Notes: generated by a model from the sequence alone, not told the origin. A DNA stretch of 37,381 nt from an uncultured Actinomycetes bacterium (GCA_903921405.1 CAIXPV010000167.1:1-37381); one strand, 5' to 3'; shown: positions 15,318 to 24,631, counted from the first letter of the stretch. Made by a program: numbers and translations.

Positions 15318-18300
15318 TGCCGCGCGATACCTCGATTAAGAGCGTTTTGGTTATTGGAAGTGGACCAATTGTTATAGGTCAAGCCTGCGAGTTTGATTAT
15401 TCTGGTACGCAAGCGTGTCGTGTTTTGCGTGAAGAGGGTATTCGAGTGATTTTAGTGAACTCAAATCCCGCGACGATTATGACCGATCCTGAGTTTGCTG
15501 ATGCCACATACATAGAGCCAATCACTCCTGAAGTTATCGAAAAAATCATAGCGCACGAAAAACCAGATGCAGTGCTTGCAACTTTAGGCGGGCAAACAGC
15601 GTTGAACGCAGCGATAGGACTTTTTGAACGAGGTACCTTAGCTAAGTATGGAGTTAAATTAATTGGTGCAGATGTTGGTGCGATTCAGCGCGGTGAAAAT
15701 CGTGAACTCTTCAGAGGCATCGTAGAAAAAGTTGGCGGTGAATCAGCACTGTCAATCGTTTGCCACACTATGGATGAAATTATCGCTGCAGTAGAAACTT
15801 TGCAATACCCAGTCGTTATTCGCCCATCATTTACTATGGGTGGACTAGGTTCTGGAATCGCTTTTGATGAAGATCAGTTGCGACAAATTGCTGGTGCAGG
15901 ATTGCGTCATAGTCCAACGTCAGAGGTTTTACTGGAAGAGTCGATTATTGGTTGGAAAGAGTACGAGCTCGAAGTTATGCGTGATCATAAGGACAACGTC
16001 GTTATTGTCTGCAGTATCGAGAACGTAGATCCCATGGGCGTGCATACAGGTGACTCGATTACTGTGGCGCCAGCTATGACGTTAACCGATGTCGAGTATC
16101 AAAGACTTCGAGATCTCTCATTGCAGATTATCCGTGAAGTTGGCGTTGAAACAGGGGGTTGCAACATCCAATTTGCAGTAAATCCTGCTAATGGTCGGAT
16201 TATCGTTATTGAAATGAATCCCCGAGTATCGCGCTCGAGTGCATTGGCATCAAAGGCGACAGGTTTTCCAATTGCCAAGATCGCCACAAAATTAGCTATT
16301 GGCTACACGTTGGATGAGATTAATAACGACATCACTAAGGTAACACCGGCCTCGTTTGAGCCAACTCTTGATTATGTTGTCGTTAAGATGCCACGTTTTG
16401 CATTTGAAAAATTTGCCGATGCAGATCCACGCCTGACTACAACAATGAAGAGCGTCGGAGAGGCTATGGCTATCGGCAGGTCATTTTCTGAAGCGCTCAT
16501 GAAGGCCTTGCGTTCACTTGAGCGCAAGGAAGCAATCTTTACATGGCCAGAGATAACACCAACTCAGAAAGATCAGTTATTGCTTTCGATCGCAATACCA
16601 ACTGAATATCGTCTGCAACAGGTTCAACGCGCTTTGTGGGCAGGGGCCTCCATCGATGAAGTTTTCACGGCCTGTAAAATAGATCCTTGGTATCTTCGCC
16701 AAATTCAGATAATTAATGAGCAAGCTCAAGAGATATCAATGCCTGGTGACCTTACGGCGCAGTTGCTAAAGACAGCTAAATCAAATGGTTTTTCGGATGC
16801 CCAAATTGCTTCGCTGAGGGGAGTCAGTGAGGATGAAGTTCGACGCATCCGACATCATTTCTCTATTCGTCCAGTGTATAAAACCGTGGATACATGTGCA
16901 GCCGAGTTCGAAGCGTTTACTCCGTATCATTATTCTTCATATGAAGAAGAGACAGAGGTTCGACCACGAACGGTACCTGCAGTAATCATTCTTGGTAGCG
17001 GACCTAATCGCATCGGTCAAGGAATCGAATTTGACTACTCCTGTGTGCATGCATCATTCGCGCTTCGCGAAGCCGGATATGAAACAATTATGATTAACTG
17101 CAATCCCGAGACTGTTTCCACCGACTATGACACAAGTAATCGACTCTATTTTGAGCCATTGACCTTAGAAGATGTCTTGGAAGTTATTCATGCTGAAACT
17201 CAAGCCGGTCCTTTACTGGGAGTAATTACCCAACTTGGCGGTCAGACTCCGCTTGGTTTGGCAGCAGGTCTCAAGGCCAACGGTGTGACCATCCTAGGCA
17301 CTAGCCCGGAGGCGATAAATTTAGCTGAAGAGCGTGGAGCATTTGGAAATATTCTCCATGAACAGAATTTAACCGCGCCTGAATTTGGAATGGCTGCATC
17401 AGAGCTTGAAGCCATCACGATTGCAACTCGTATTGGGTACCCAGTCTTGGTCCGCCCATCCTTTGTATTAGGTGGACGTGGCATGGAGATTGTTTACGAT
17501 GATCAATCACTTGCAGGCTTTATTTCTAGAGCCACCGATATCACACCTGATCACCCAGTATTGGTAGATCGCTTCCTAGATAGCGCTATAGAAATCGACG
17601 TAGATGCACTCTATGACGGCAACGATTTATTTCTTGGTGGCGTTATGGAACACATAGAAGAGGCCGGAATTCATAGTGGGGATAGCGCATGCGTTCTGCC
17701 ATCTATGACGGTGACAGCAGAGGCGTTAATTGAAATTAAAGAAGCAACGTTAAAGATTGCCAGTGGAGTTGGAGTACGAGGACTCATTAATATCCAATTC
17801 GCAATTGCAGATTCAAAACTCTATGTTCTTGAAGCGAATCCACGAGCCTCCCGTACAGTGCCATTTGTTAGCAAGGCAACAGGTGTGCCCTTGGCTAAAG
17901 CTGCAGCACGAATCTCCCTTGGAAGTTCGATTGCAGAACTTCGTACAGAGGGTTTATTACCAGCAAGTGGTGATGGACAAGCGCGAGGAATCTCAGTCAA
18001 AGAGGCCGTTCTTCCATGGAATCGCTTCCGACGAAGCGATGGTCGTGGAGTTGACGCGGTGCTAGGTCCGGAGATGCGCTCCACTGGAGAAGTTATGGGT
18101 ATTTCACCCACTTTTGGCGAGAGCTATGCCAAGTCGCAGATCCAAGCTTTCGGTCCATTACCAAAGAGCGGAACGGTCTTTATATCTCTTGCCGATAAGA
18201 ACAAGGCTCAAGGAGTTGATGCTGCAGCTGGGCTTTTGGCGCTGGGATTTAGAGTTTTAGCAACTCAAGGAACTGCACAGTTTCTTCTCGAGCATGGAGT

Positions 18301-18577
18301 AACGTCGATCACTGTGCGAAAGAACTCTGAAGGAACAGGGCCAATGGGTGAGCGCACTATCGTTGACATGATTAACGCCGGTGATATCGATCTAGTTATT
18401 AATACGCCGGTTGGTCGTGGAACGCGCCACGATGGGTGGGCGATTCGAACTGCGGCGGTCCAGCGCTCGATTCCAATTATCACAACAACTGCGGGCTTTA
18501 ATGCAGCCGTTGAAGGAATTCGTTTCTTGCAATCTCAAGAGCTATCCATTAAATCGCTACAAGAATGGCTGGCGTGA
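15317..18577 (+). CDS. carB: Carbamoyl phosphate synthetase, large subunit
   Basis: Makes carbamoyl phosphate from bicarbonate, ammonia and two ATP, feeding both pyrimidine and arginine synthesis. Length is 1086 residues, full size. The two homologous ATP-grasp halves begin VLVIGSGPIVIGQACEFDYSG and VIILGSGPNRIGQGIEFDYS. They are separated by the oligomerisation domain (about 400-550). The C-terminal methylglyoxal-synthase-like domain (about 930-1086: LATQGTAQFLLEHG, INTPVGRGTRHDGW, RSIPIITTTAGFNA) is the allosteric UMP/ornithine site. No frameshift or deletion is seen. Confidence 0.99.
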   Translation: MPRDTSIKSVLVIGSGPIVIGQACEFDYSGTQACRVLREEGIRVILVNSNPATIMTDPEFADATYIEPITPEVIEKIIAHEKPDAVLATLGGQTALNAAIGLFERGTLAKYGVKLIGADVGAIQRGENRELFRGIVEKVGGESALSIVCHTMDEIIAAVETLQYPVVIRPSFTMGGLGSGIAFDEDQLRQIAGAGLRHSPTSEVLLEESIIGWKEYELEVMRDHKDNVVIVCSIENVDPMGVHTGDSITVAPAMTLTDVEYQRLRDLSLQIIREVGVETGGCNIQFAVNPANGRIIVIEMNPRVSRSSALASKATGFPIAKIATKLAIGYTLDEINNDITKVTPASFEPTLDYVVVKMPRFAFEKFADADPRLTTTMKSVGEAMAIGRSFSEALMKALRSLERKEAIFTWPEITPTQKDQLLLSIAIPTEYRLQQVQRALWAGASIDEVFTACKIDPWYLRQIQIINEQAQEISMPGDLTAQLLKTAKSNGFSDAQIASLRGVSEDEVRRIRHHFSIRPVYKTVDTCAAEFEAFTPYHYSSYEEETEVRPRTVPAVIILGSGPNRIGQGIEFDYSCVHASFALREAGYETIMINCNPETVSTDYDTSNRLYFEPLTLEDVLEVIHAETQAGPLLGVITQLGGQTPLGLAAGLKANGVTILGTSPEAINLAEERGAFGNILHEQNLTAPEFGMAASELEAITIATRIGYPVLVRPSFVLGGRGMEIVYDDQSLAGFISRATDITPDHPVLVDRFLDSAIEIDVDALYDGNDLFLGGVMEHIEEAGIHSGDSACVLPSMTVTAEALIEIKEATLKIASGVGVRGLINIQFAIADSKLYVLEANPRASRTVPFVSKATGVPLAKAAARISLGSSIAELRTEGLLPASGDGQARGISVKEAVLPWNRFRRSDGRGVDAVLGPEMRSTGEVMGISPTFGESYAKSQIQAFGPLPKSGTVFISLADKNKAQGVDAAAGLLALGFRVLATQGTAQFLLEHGVTSITVRKNSEGTGPMGERTIVDMINAGDIDLVINTPVGRGTRHDGWAIRTAAVQRSIPIITTTAGFNAAVEGIRFLQSQELSIKSLQEWLA

Positions 18578-18578
18578 C

Positions 18579-19415
18579 ATGGCTGAGATTAATAAGAATG
18601 CACAACAACTGAAGGCGATTTTGGTCAGCAATAAGCGTGTAGGTCAATACCATCAACTCATTGTAAATATTGGCGATGTAGCAAATCTCTGTAAGCCAGG
18701 AAACTTCGTTGCCATCAATGTTGGAGGAGATACCTCACGTATGGTTTTGCGCCGTGCGTTTGCAATTTCACGAGTCTCAACGAATTCAATTTCTGGCGGA
18801 ACAATGGAGTTAATTGTTGCACCTCACGGGCAAGGTAGCTCCTGGTTATGTTCCCAGAATGAGGGATCGGTTTTAGATGTCGTTGTCCCTCTCGGCACTG
18901 CCTTTGGCATTCCCACCGAGCCAGTGCAAGTGCTCTTAGTAGGCGGTGGATATGGTTCAGCGCCGCTTTTTGGTTTAGCAGAAGTTCTCAACGCACGAGG
19001 ATGCCGCGTGGATATGCTGTTGGGTGCAAGTACTGCCTCCAAAATCTATGCTCCGATGGAGGGAAAGCGCGCAGTAAATTCGCTACGTATTTATACAGAA
19101 GATGGAACTATGGGTCAGACCGGCAGAGTGACCGATCCAATAAAGGCGTTAGTCGATGATTTGAATATCGCGGTCATCTATTCGTGCGGGCCAATGGCGA
19201 TGTTGTCGGCGATTGATTCGATTACTCGAGGCACTGAGGTTGTCCATCAGTGCGCAGTAGAAGAGTCAATGGCCTGTGGAATCGGAATCTGCATGACGTG
19301 CGTACTGCCTACGATGGATAGCGATGGCAATATCGCCATGCTGCGCTCCTGCATAGACGGACCAGTCATGGATGGCGAAAATGTCATGTGGGATAAGGTC
19401 GGGAAGAGTTTATGA
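18579..19415 (+). CDS. pyrK: Dihydroorotate dehydrogenase B electron-transfer subunit
   Basis: Passes electrons from dihydroorotate, via FAD and a [2Fe-2S] cluster, to NAD+. The start is the ATG at 18579, one base after the carB stop; the frame upstream only shadows carB. Length is 278 residues. An FAD domain comes first (RRAFAIS at 58-64), then the NAD domain (VGGGYGSAPLFGLAE from 121, SCGPMAML at 202-209). The cluster ligands follow: C233, C238, C241 and C258 (ACGIGICMTC...RSC), the PyrK pattern. It is ATGA-coupled to pyrD, marking a class 1B enzyme rather than the membrane class 2 PyrD of mycobacteria. Confidence 0.95.
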   Translation: MAEINKNAQQLKAILVSNKRVGQYHQLIVNIGDVANLCKPGNFVAINVGGDTSRMVLRRAFAISRVSTNSISGGTMELIVAPHGQGSSWLCSQNEGSVLDVVVPLGTAFGIPTEPVQVLLVGGGYGSAPLFGLAEVLNARGCRVDMLLGASTASKIYAPMEGKRAVNSLRIYTEDGTMGQTGRVTDPIKALVDDLNIAVIYSCGPMAMLSAIDSITRGTEVVHQCAVEESMACGIGICMTCVLPTMDSDGNIAMLRSCIDGPVMDGENVMWDKVGKSL

Positions 19416-20359
19416 GTGCCTTGGATTTCTCAACTACATTGGCAAATGCGTGGTTTCCTTCACCTGTTTTTACTGCAAGCGGATGTGCGAGTTCGGGTCG
19501 AGAGTTAGCACAGTTTTTTGATCTACATTCAATTGGTGGAGTTGTTACCAAATCAGTCATGACAAAGGCCAGATACGGCCGTCCAACACCACGAATGGCT
19601 GAGACGCCGAGTGGAATGCTTAATTCAATAGGCTTACAAGGTCCTGGCATTGATGCCTTTATCGCTAAAGATATTCCATATCTTATTGAACAAAAGGCGC
19701 GAATCATTGTCTCGATTGCGGGGGAGACCGTAGAAGAGTACTCAACCCTTGCTCGCAAGTTGCGCGGAGTCTCAGGAATAAGTGCCATCGAAGTAAATAT
19801 TTCTTGTCCTAATGTTGAAAATAGAGGTTTAGTTTTTGCTTGCGACCCCGATGCATCTCGACGCGTCATTGATGGCGTTCGACGCACAATCGGCGGAGAG
19901 CTTCCTATCATCGCCAAACTCTCCCCAGATGTAACTGACTTGGTTGCAATTGCACGTTCTGTGGTCGATGCTGGCGCCGATGCAGTTGCACTCATAAATA
20001 CAGTACTTGGGATGGTCATCAATTTAGACACGATGCGCCCACACCTTGGCGGAAAGACTGGTGGTTTGTCTGGTCCGGCGATTAGACCAATAGCAGTTCG
20101 TGCGATCTATCAAGTTCACGCTGCGCTACCCAATGTTCCAATCTTAGGAATGGGTGGAGTAGCAAGTGGTCGCGATGCACTCGAGATGATTGCTGCAGGT
20201 GCCAGTGGAGTCTCTGTTGGTACGGCCAGTTTTGGAAATCCGAATGCAATTCCTACTATTCAGGGTGAGCTAAGAGATCTACTTATTGCAAAAGGATTTA
20301 CTTCACTTCGCGATGCAATTGGTTTTGCACACAGAACGGAGCCTTCTGATGTCGAATAA
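19412..20359 (+). CDS. pyrD: Dihydroorotate dehydrogenase, class 1B catalytic subunit
   Basis: Oxidises dihydroorotate to orotate with FMN. Length is 315 residues with no N-terminal membrane helix, so it is cytosolic and class 1. The catalytic base is cysteine C132 in EVNISCPNV, where class 2 enzymes use serine. GVVTKSVM (K47) and LNSIGLQGPG bind FMN and orotate; GMGGVASGRDALEMIAAGA is the FMN phosphate site. Paired with pyrK. The last 11 nt overlap the start of pyrF in another frame. Confidence 0.96.
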   Translation: MSALDFSTTLANAWFPSPVFTASGCASSGRELAQFFDLHSIGGVVTKSVMTKARYGRPTPRMAETPSGMLNSIGLQGPGIDAFIAKDIPYLIEQKARIIVSIAGETVEEYSTLARKLRGVSGISAIEVNISCPNVENRGLVFACDPDASRRVIDGVRRTIGGELPIIAKLSPDVTDLVAIARSVVDAGADAVALINTVLGMVINLDTMRPHLGGKTGGLSGPAIRPIAVRAIYQVHAALPNVPILGMGGVASGRDALEMIAAGASGVSVGTASFGNPNAIPTIQGELRDLLIAKGFTSLRDAIGFAHRTEPSDVE

Positions 20360-21053
20360 AGCGCCGATAGTTCTTGCGGTAGATACATCTGATCTAGAAA
20401 CTGCGATTAGTTGGGTTAAAGCTACTGACGATGTCGTCTCTGTCTATAAATTGGGCCTTGAGTTCTTCTTAACATTTGGAGCCGAAGGAGTTAAGGCAAT
20501 AACTAGCATCACAAATGCAGATATTTTCTTAGATTTAAAACTCCATGACATCGCACATACGGTTGCCGGGGCCTCTCAAGCAATCTCTGGTCTTCGTCCC
20601 AAATTCTTAACCGTTCATGCCTCTGGTGGTTCGAGCATGATCCGTGCAGCTGTCGATGCCTTGCCCGCTACATATGTAACTGGCGTGACGATTCTGACGT
20701 CGCTATCAGAAAAAGATGTTGCAGATATTGGTTTCAGGAACAGTGCCTTAGATAGCGCAGTTGGTTTAGCCGTTCTTGCGACATCAGCTGGTGCTCGCGC
20801 AATCGTTTGTTCACCGTTAGAAATCTTAGCGATTCGTCAAGCAGTTGGTAATGATGTCACCATTATTACTCCTGGAGTAAGGCCCGCTGATAGTTCATCC
20901 TTAGATGATCAAGTCCGAACAATGACCCCTCGAGAGGCCATTGACCGCGGTGCTGATTTAGTGGTTATTGGTCGGCCTATTACGCAGTATTGGCAGCACG
21001 GTGCTGATGCAATGCGTAATCGCGCGATTGAGATAGCCCAGCAGATTCTATAA
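20349..21053 (+). CDS. pyrF: Orotidine 5'-phosphate decarboxylase
   Basis: Decarboxylates OMP to UMP, the final step. The start ATG 20349 is chosen because the protein then opens APIVLAVDTSD like the short bacterial group I enzymes (234 residues) and GGAG lies just upstream. The catalytic tetrad segment is FLDLKLHDI with D62, K64 and D67. PGVRP and GADLVVIGRPIT form the phosphate site. It is not the longer actinobacterial ODCase type found in mycobacteria. pyrE is not in the window. Confidence 0.96.
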   Translation: MSNKAPIVLAVDTSDLETAISWVKATDDVVSVYKLGLEFFLTFGAEGVKAITSITNADIFLDLKLHDIAHTVAGASQAISGLRPKFLTVHASGGSSMIRAAVDALPATYVTGVTILTSLSEKDVADIGFRNSALDSAVGLAVLATSAGARAIVCSPLEILAIRQAVGNDVTIITPGVRPADSSSLDDQVRTMTPREAIDRGADLVVIGRPITQYWQHGADAMRNRAIEIAQQIL

Positions 21054-21070
21054 ATATTAACTGAGTGCAC

Positions 21071-21076
21071 TAGATT
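21071..21076 (+). promoter_or_regulatory. Candidate -10 element, leaderless start of mIHF-GMK gene
   Basis: TAGATT lies 6 nt before the ATG at 21083, in the 29-nt gap after pyrF. No Shine-Dalgarno sequence is present, which fits a separate transcript beginning at the ATG. Confidence 0.45.
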
Positions 21077-21082
21077 TAGCCC

Positions 21083-21955
21083 ATGGGAGCACCTCCGCAG
21101 TTAACACCGCAGCAGCGAGCGATGGCCCTAGATAAGGCCGCTCAATCACGAAAGCGTCGTGCCGAAGTAAAAAATAAGATAAAGAGTGGTGAGTTTTCTA
21201 TTGATACAGTTCTGGAGATTGCGGCTAATGAAGAAAGTGTTGGCAGAATGCGAGTTAGAGAGCTCTTAGAGGCTCTGTCTGGTGTTGGAAAAGTAAGGGC
21301 AACCTCGCTCATGGAGCGATTAAATATTTCACCTACGCGTAGGATTCAGGGCTTGGGTCGTCATCAATTAAAACAGTTACGACATGAGTTTATGAAATCT
21401 ACACATGCAGTTGAACCCGGCAAACTCTTAGTGCTTTCTGGTCCTGGGGGAGTTGGCAAAAGTACGGTAGCTAGTACGTTACGAGCATCTGGTGATTTTT
21501 GGGTGAGTGTTTCGGCGACAACTAGATCTCCTCGAGGCAATGAACACGACGGTGTCGATTACTTCTTTATTTCAGATGAGGAGTTTTCGCGAAGAATTAA
21601 AGATGATGAGTTTCTAGAGTGGGCGCAGTTTGCTGGAAGTCGCTATGGAACCCCACGATCTGCAGTAGAAGAGGCGCTCTTAAAGGGAAGAAATGTTCTG
21701 CTAGAGATTGAGATCGATGGAGCACGACAGGTTAAAGCCCATCTGCCGCAATCGCTCTTAGTGTTTTTAGAGCCCCCATCCTGGGAAGAGCTCGTCTCAA
21801 GATTAGAGGGTCGTGGAACTGATGGCCCAGAACGTAGAGCCGAGCGCCTGGCCCTTGCTCAGGAGGAGCTTGCAGCAGCCTCATTCTTCGATATCGTGAT
21901 CGTCAATGACCAGGTCGAACGGGTAGTACAACAACTGATAGGATTGATATCTTGA
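21083..21955 (+). CDS. gmk: Fusion of actinobacterial integration host factor (mIHF) with guanylate kinase
   Basis: One frame of 290 residues encodes two proteins that are separate neighbours (mihF, gmk) in Streptomyces and Mycobacterium. Residues 1-105 match mIHF, a nucleoid DNA-bending protein: PPQLTPQQRA, LLEALSGVGKVRA (helix-hairpin-helix-like), and SPTRRIQGLG with the DNA-contacting arginine region R86-R87. Residues about 114-290 are guanylate kinase (GMP + ATP to GDP): P-loop GPGGVGKST (120-128), SATTRSPRGNEHDGVDYFF, FAGSRYGTP, and LEIEIDGARQVK. Both halves look intact. An internal ATG at 21392 could give free GMK but lacks a clear ribosome site. rpoZ follows, as usual. Confidence 0.93.
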   Translation: MGAPPQLTPQQRAMALDKAAQSRKRRAEVKNKIKSGEFSIDTVLEIAANEESVGRMRVRELLEALSGVGKVRATSLMERLNISPTRRIQGLGRHQLKQLRHEFMKSTHAVEPGKLLVLSGPGGVGKSTVASTLRASGDFWVSVSATTRSPRGNEHDGVDYFFISDEEFSRRIKDDEFLEWAQFAGSRYGTPRSAVEEALLKGRNVLLEIEIDGARQVKAHLPQSLLVFLEPPSWEELVSRLEGRGTDGPERRAERLALAQEELAAASFFDIVIVNDQVERVVQQLIGLIS

Positions 21956-21983
21956 CCAAAACAGCGTATGAGCGGGGATAACT

Positions 21984-22232
21984 ATGGATGGCATCACAAA
22001 TCCACCTATTGACGAACTTCTAGAGAAGAGTGGCTCCAAGTACAGCCTGGTTCTCTATGCTGCAAAGCGTGCTCGTCAGATCAACGCCTATTATTCACAA
22101 CTTGGCGAGGGACTTCTTGAATATGTCGGTCCGCTAGTTGAGACCCATGTTCATGAAAAGCCGCTATCAATCGCCCTTCGTGAGATTAATGAAGGTTTAT
22201 TAACGATCGAAAATCTCGAACCAACGGCTTAA
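21984..22232 (+). CDS. rpoZ: DNA-directed RNA polymerase omega subunit
   Basis: A protein of 82 residues that helps assemble RNA polymerase. It matches the actinobacterial omega: ITNPPIDELL, SKYSLVLYAAKRARQIN, YYSQLGEGLLEYVGPLVE, EKPLSIALREI. GCGGGGAT a few bases before the ATG is a weak ribosome site. It lies between gmk and coaBC as in many bacteria. Confidence 0.97.
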   Translation: MDGITNPPIDELLEKSGSKYSLVLYAAKRARQINAYYSQLGEGLLEYVGPLVETHVHEKPLSIALREINEGLLTIENLEPTA

Positions 22233-22247
22233 AGCTTTCTGCTCACA

Positions 22248-23432
22248 ATGTCTGCTACCGGCCGTGAAGTAATACTCGGTGTTGGGGCAGGGATTGCGGC
22301 GTATAAATCCGCCGACCTTGTGCGTCGACTCCAAGATCGCGGTTATCACGTGCGAGTTGTTCCAACCCCTGCATCCTTAAATTTTGTTGGGGCCTCGACG
22401 TGGGAAGCGCTGACTGGACGTCCGGTTCGCACCCAGGTTTGGGAAGATGTTCACGAAGGTGCACATATTTCTCTAGCTCATGACAGCGATTTCTTTCTAA
22501 TTGCACCAGCAACAGCAGATCTGATTGCTCGTATAGCAACTGGCCGTGCAGATGATCTTTTAACTAATTTAGTTTTAGCAAGTGATGCACCAAAAATGGT
22601 TATCCCAGCGATGCATTCACATATGTGGAATGACCCAGCTACTAAGGCCAACGTTGAAACTCTACGATCTCGAGGCTTTGTTGTATTAGAGCCTGATACA
22701 GGTCGACTAGCTGGTAATGACTCTGGCCCAGGAAGATTCCCTGAAACTAATCGCATCATTGAAGAGTTTGATTCAATGACTGGGCATAAGCGTGATCTTG
22801 TTGGTCGAAGAGTTCTGGTTACTGCTGGAGGTACACGCGAAGCGATCGATCCCGTGCGCTATATCGGAAATAGGTCCTCTGGCAAGCAAGGTTTGGCGCT
22901 AGCACGTGCAGCTGCGATGCGCGGAGCCGATGTGCACTTAATTGCCGCCAATATGGATACATCGGCCATTCATGGAATAACGGTCAGTAATGTTGAGAGC
23001 GCCCTTGATATGCGAGAAGTCCTCAAAGATCAGTTCGCTTCGTGTGATGTCTTAATCATGTGTGCCGCAGTAGCAGATGCAAGGCCCACCCAAAAGCTCA
23101 ATGAAAAGATTAAGAAGGCCTCTTTCACATCCATAGAATTAGAGACAAACCCTGACTTGTTAGCAGAAATATCGACTACTAAAACGAATCAGGTGATAAT
23201 CGGCTTTGCCGCTGAGACTTCCGACCATATCGAATCGGCGCGATCAAAGATGCAGGCAAAGGGCCTAGATGTTATTTATGTTAATGACGTTAGCGGCGGT
23301 GCAATATTCGGAAAGGATGTTACACACGGTACAATCCTGCTAAGAAATGGTGAGGATATAGCGCTCAAGGAAGTCTCCAAAGACGCTCTCGCAGAAATAC
23401 TCCTTGATCACGCCATCCGGCAGTTAGGTTAA
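22248..23432 (+). CDS. coaBC: Phosphopantothenoylcysteine decarboxylase / phosphopantothenate-cysteine ligase
   Basis: Bifunctional coenzyme A enzyme of 394 residues. The N-terminal CoaC flavoprotein domain (about 1-180) has GVGAGIAAYKSADLVRRL, the active-site histidine region GAHISLAH, and PAMHSHMW near the substrate clamp (commonly PAMN.MW). The C-terminal CoaB domain (about 185-394) has RVLVTAGGTREAIDPVRYIGN, RSSGKQG, CAAVADARP and NEKIKK with its conserved lysine. CoaB activates phosphopantothenate with CTP and joins cysteine; CoaC then decarboxylates the product. It lies 15 nt after rpoZ with no clear ribosome site. Confidence 0.97.
   Translation: MSATGREVILGVGAGIAAYKSADLVRRLQDRGYHVRVVPTPASLNFVGASTWEALTGRPVRTQVWEDVHEGAHISLAHDSDFFLIAPATADLIARIATGRADDLLTNLVLASDAPKMVIPAMHSHMWNDPATKANVETLRSRGFVVLEPDTGRLAGNDSGPGRFPETNRIIEEFDSMTGHKRDLVGRRVLVTAGGTREAIDPVRYIGNRSSGKQGLALARAAAMRGADVHLIAANMDTSAIHGITVSNVESALDMREVLKDQFASCDVLIMCAAVADARPTQKLNEKIKKASFTSIELETNPDLLAEISTTKTNQVIIGFAAETSDHIESARSKMQAKGLDVIYVNDVSGGAIFGKDVTHGTILLRNGEDIALKEVSKDALAEILLDHAIRQLG
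23425..23430 (+). promoter_or_regulatory. Candidate -10 element, near-leaderless start of metK
   Basis: TAGGTT lies 7 nt before the metK ATG and overlaps the coaBC stop codon (TAA, 23430-23432) by one base. No Shine-Dalgarno sequence and no SAM riboswitch fit in the 5-nt gap. Confidence 0.35.
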
Positions 23433-23437
23433 AACTT

Positions 23438-24628
23438 ATGTCACAGCGCCTCTTTACTTCAGAATCAGTTACCGAAGGACATCCTGACAAGATTGCAGAT
23501 GCGATCTCAGATGCAGTTCTTGATTCACTGCTTTCACAGGATATAAAAAGCCGAGTTGCCGTCGAAACCTTGATCACCACCGGCCAAGTACATGTTGCTG
23601 GTGAAGTTACCACTGATGGCTACGCCGATGTAAATACTATTGTTCGAGATACCGTTCTCAATATCGGCTATGACTCATCAGATAAAGGCTTTGATGGAAA
23701 TAGTTGCGGAGTTTCCATCTCTATTGGTCAGCAGTCACAAGATATAGCGCAGGGCGTGGATGATGCATACGAGCACCGTGTCTCATCAGGTATTGATCCA
23801 TTAGACCTGCAAGGCGCTGGAGATCAAGGCTTGATGTTTGGTTACGCCTGCGATGACACAAAAGAGCTAATGCCACTTCCTATTTGGTTGGCACATGCCT
23901 TGGCGGCGCAACTGTCAAAGGTACGCAAATCAGGCCAGCTTGCATATCTGCGACCTGATGGAAAAACTCAAGTAACGATTGAATATGATGGCGATCGTGC
24001 AGTAGCACTCAACACTGTCGTTATATCTAGCCAGCACAGCGAAGATGTAGATGTGGTGAAGGTTCTAACTCCAGAGATTATTGAGTACGTGATTAATCCA
24101 ATTTTATCGACGATTGATCTGCCTAAAAATAACCTCACAACACTCATAAATCCAACGGGCCGTTTTGTTATTGGCGGCCCAATGGGGGATGCGGGTTTAA
24201 CGGGTCGTAAAATAATCGTTGATACATACGGTGGAATGGCACGACATGGCGGGGGAGCCTTTAGCGGTAAAGATCCATCAAAGGTCGATCGCTCTGCTGC
24301 TTATGCCATGCGTTGGGTAGCAAAAAATGTAGTGGCAGCCGGGCTAGCGCGACGCTGTGAAGTACAAGTTGCTTACGCAATCGGCAAAGCTCAACCAGTC
24401 GGTCTTTTTGTGGAGACGTTTGGTACTGAGAGCGTGCCTGTTCAAAAGATTCAAGATGCAGTGCTTGCAACCTTTGATCTTCGGCCAGCTGCGATTATTC
24501 GGGATTTGGAACTTTTGCGTCCTATATATTCTTTAACAAGTGCCTATGGACACTTCGGTCGAGAGCTGCCTGAGTTTGCATGGGAACGAACAGATCGCGT
24601 CGATGCCTTACAAAAGGCGATTAAGTAG
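23438..24628 (+). CDS. metK: S-adenosylmethionine synthetase
   Basis: Makes SAM from methionine and ATP. Length is 396 residues. Signatures are SESVTEGHPDKIADAISDA at the N-terminus, the ATP motif GAGDQGLMFGYA, and the P-loop-like GGGAFSGKDPSKVDRSAAY. The metal-binding GPMGDAGLTGRKIIVDTYGG and the C-terminal AYGHFGRELPEFAWE are also intact. priA follows after 3 nt, an order shared with Streptomyces. Confidence 0.99.
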   Translation: MSQRLFTSESVTEGHPDKIADAISDAVLDSLLSQDIKSRVAVETLITTGQVHVAGEVTTDGYADVNTIVRDTVLNIGYDSSDKGFDGNSCGVSISIGQQSQDIAQGVDDAYEHRVSSGIDPLDLQGAGDQGLMFGYACDDTKELMPLPIWLAHALAAQLSKVRKSGQLAYLRPDGKTQVTIEYDGDRAVALNTVVISSQHSEDVDVVKVLTPEIIEYVINPILSTIDLPKNNLTTLINPTGRFVIGGPMGDAGLTGRKIIVDTYGGMARHGGGAFSGKDPSKVDRSAAYAMRWVAKNVVAAGLARRCEVQVAYAIGKAQPVGLFVETFGTESVPVQKIQDAVLATFDLRPAAIIRDLELLRPIYSLTSAYGHFGRELPEFAWERTDRVDALQKAIK

Positions 24629-24631
24629 AAC

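Noticed and set aside
18411..18578. Longer PyrK beginning inside carB
   Set aside because: The upstream part is an out-of-frame shadow of carB; ATG 18579 follows the carB stop and gives the family N-terminus.
21392..21394. Separate gmk gene starting at the internal ATG
   Set aside because: No stop separates the modules and no clear ribosome site precedes the ATG; kept only as a possible secondary start.
23431..23437. SAM riboswitch controlling metK
   Set aside because: Only 5 nt separate coaBC and metK, leaving no room for an aptamer.
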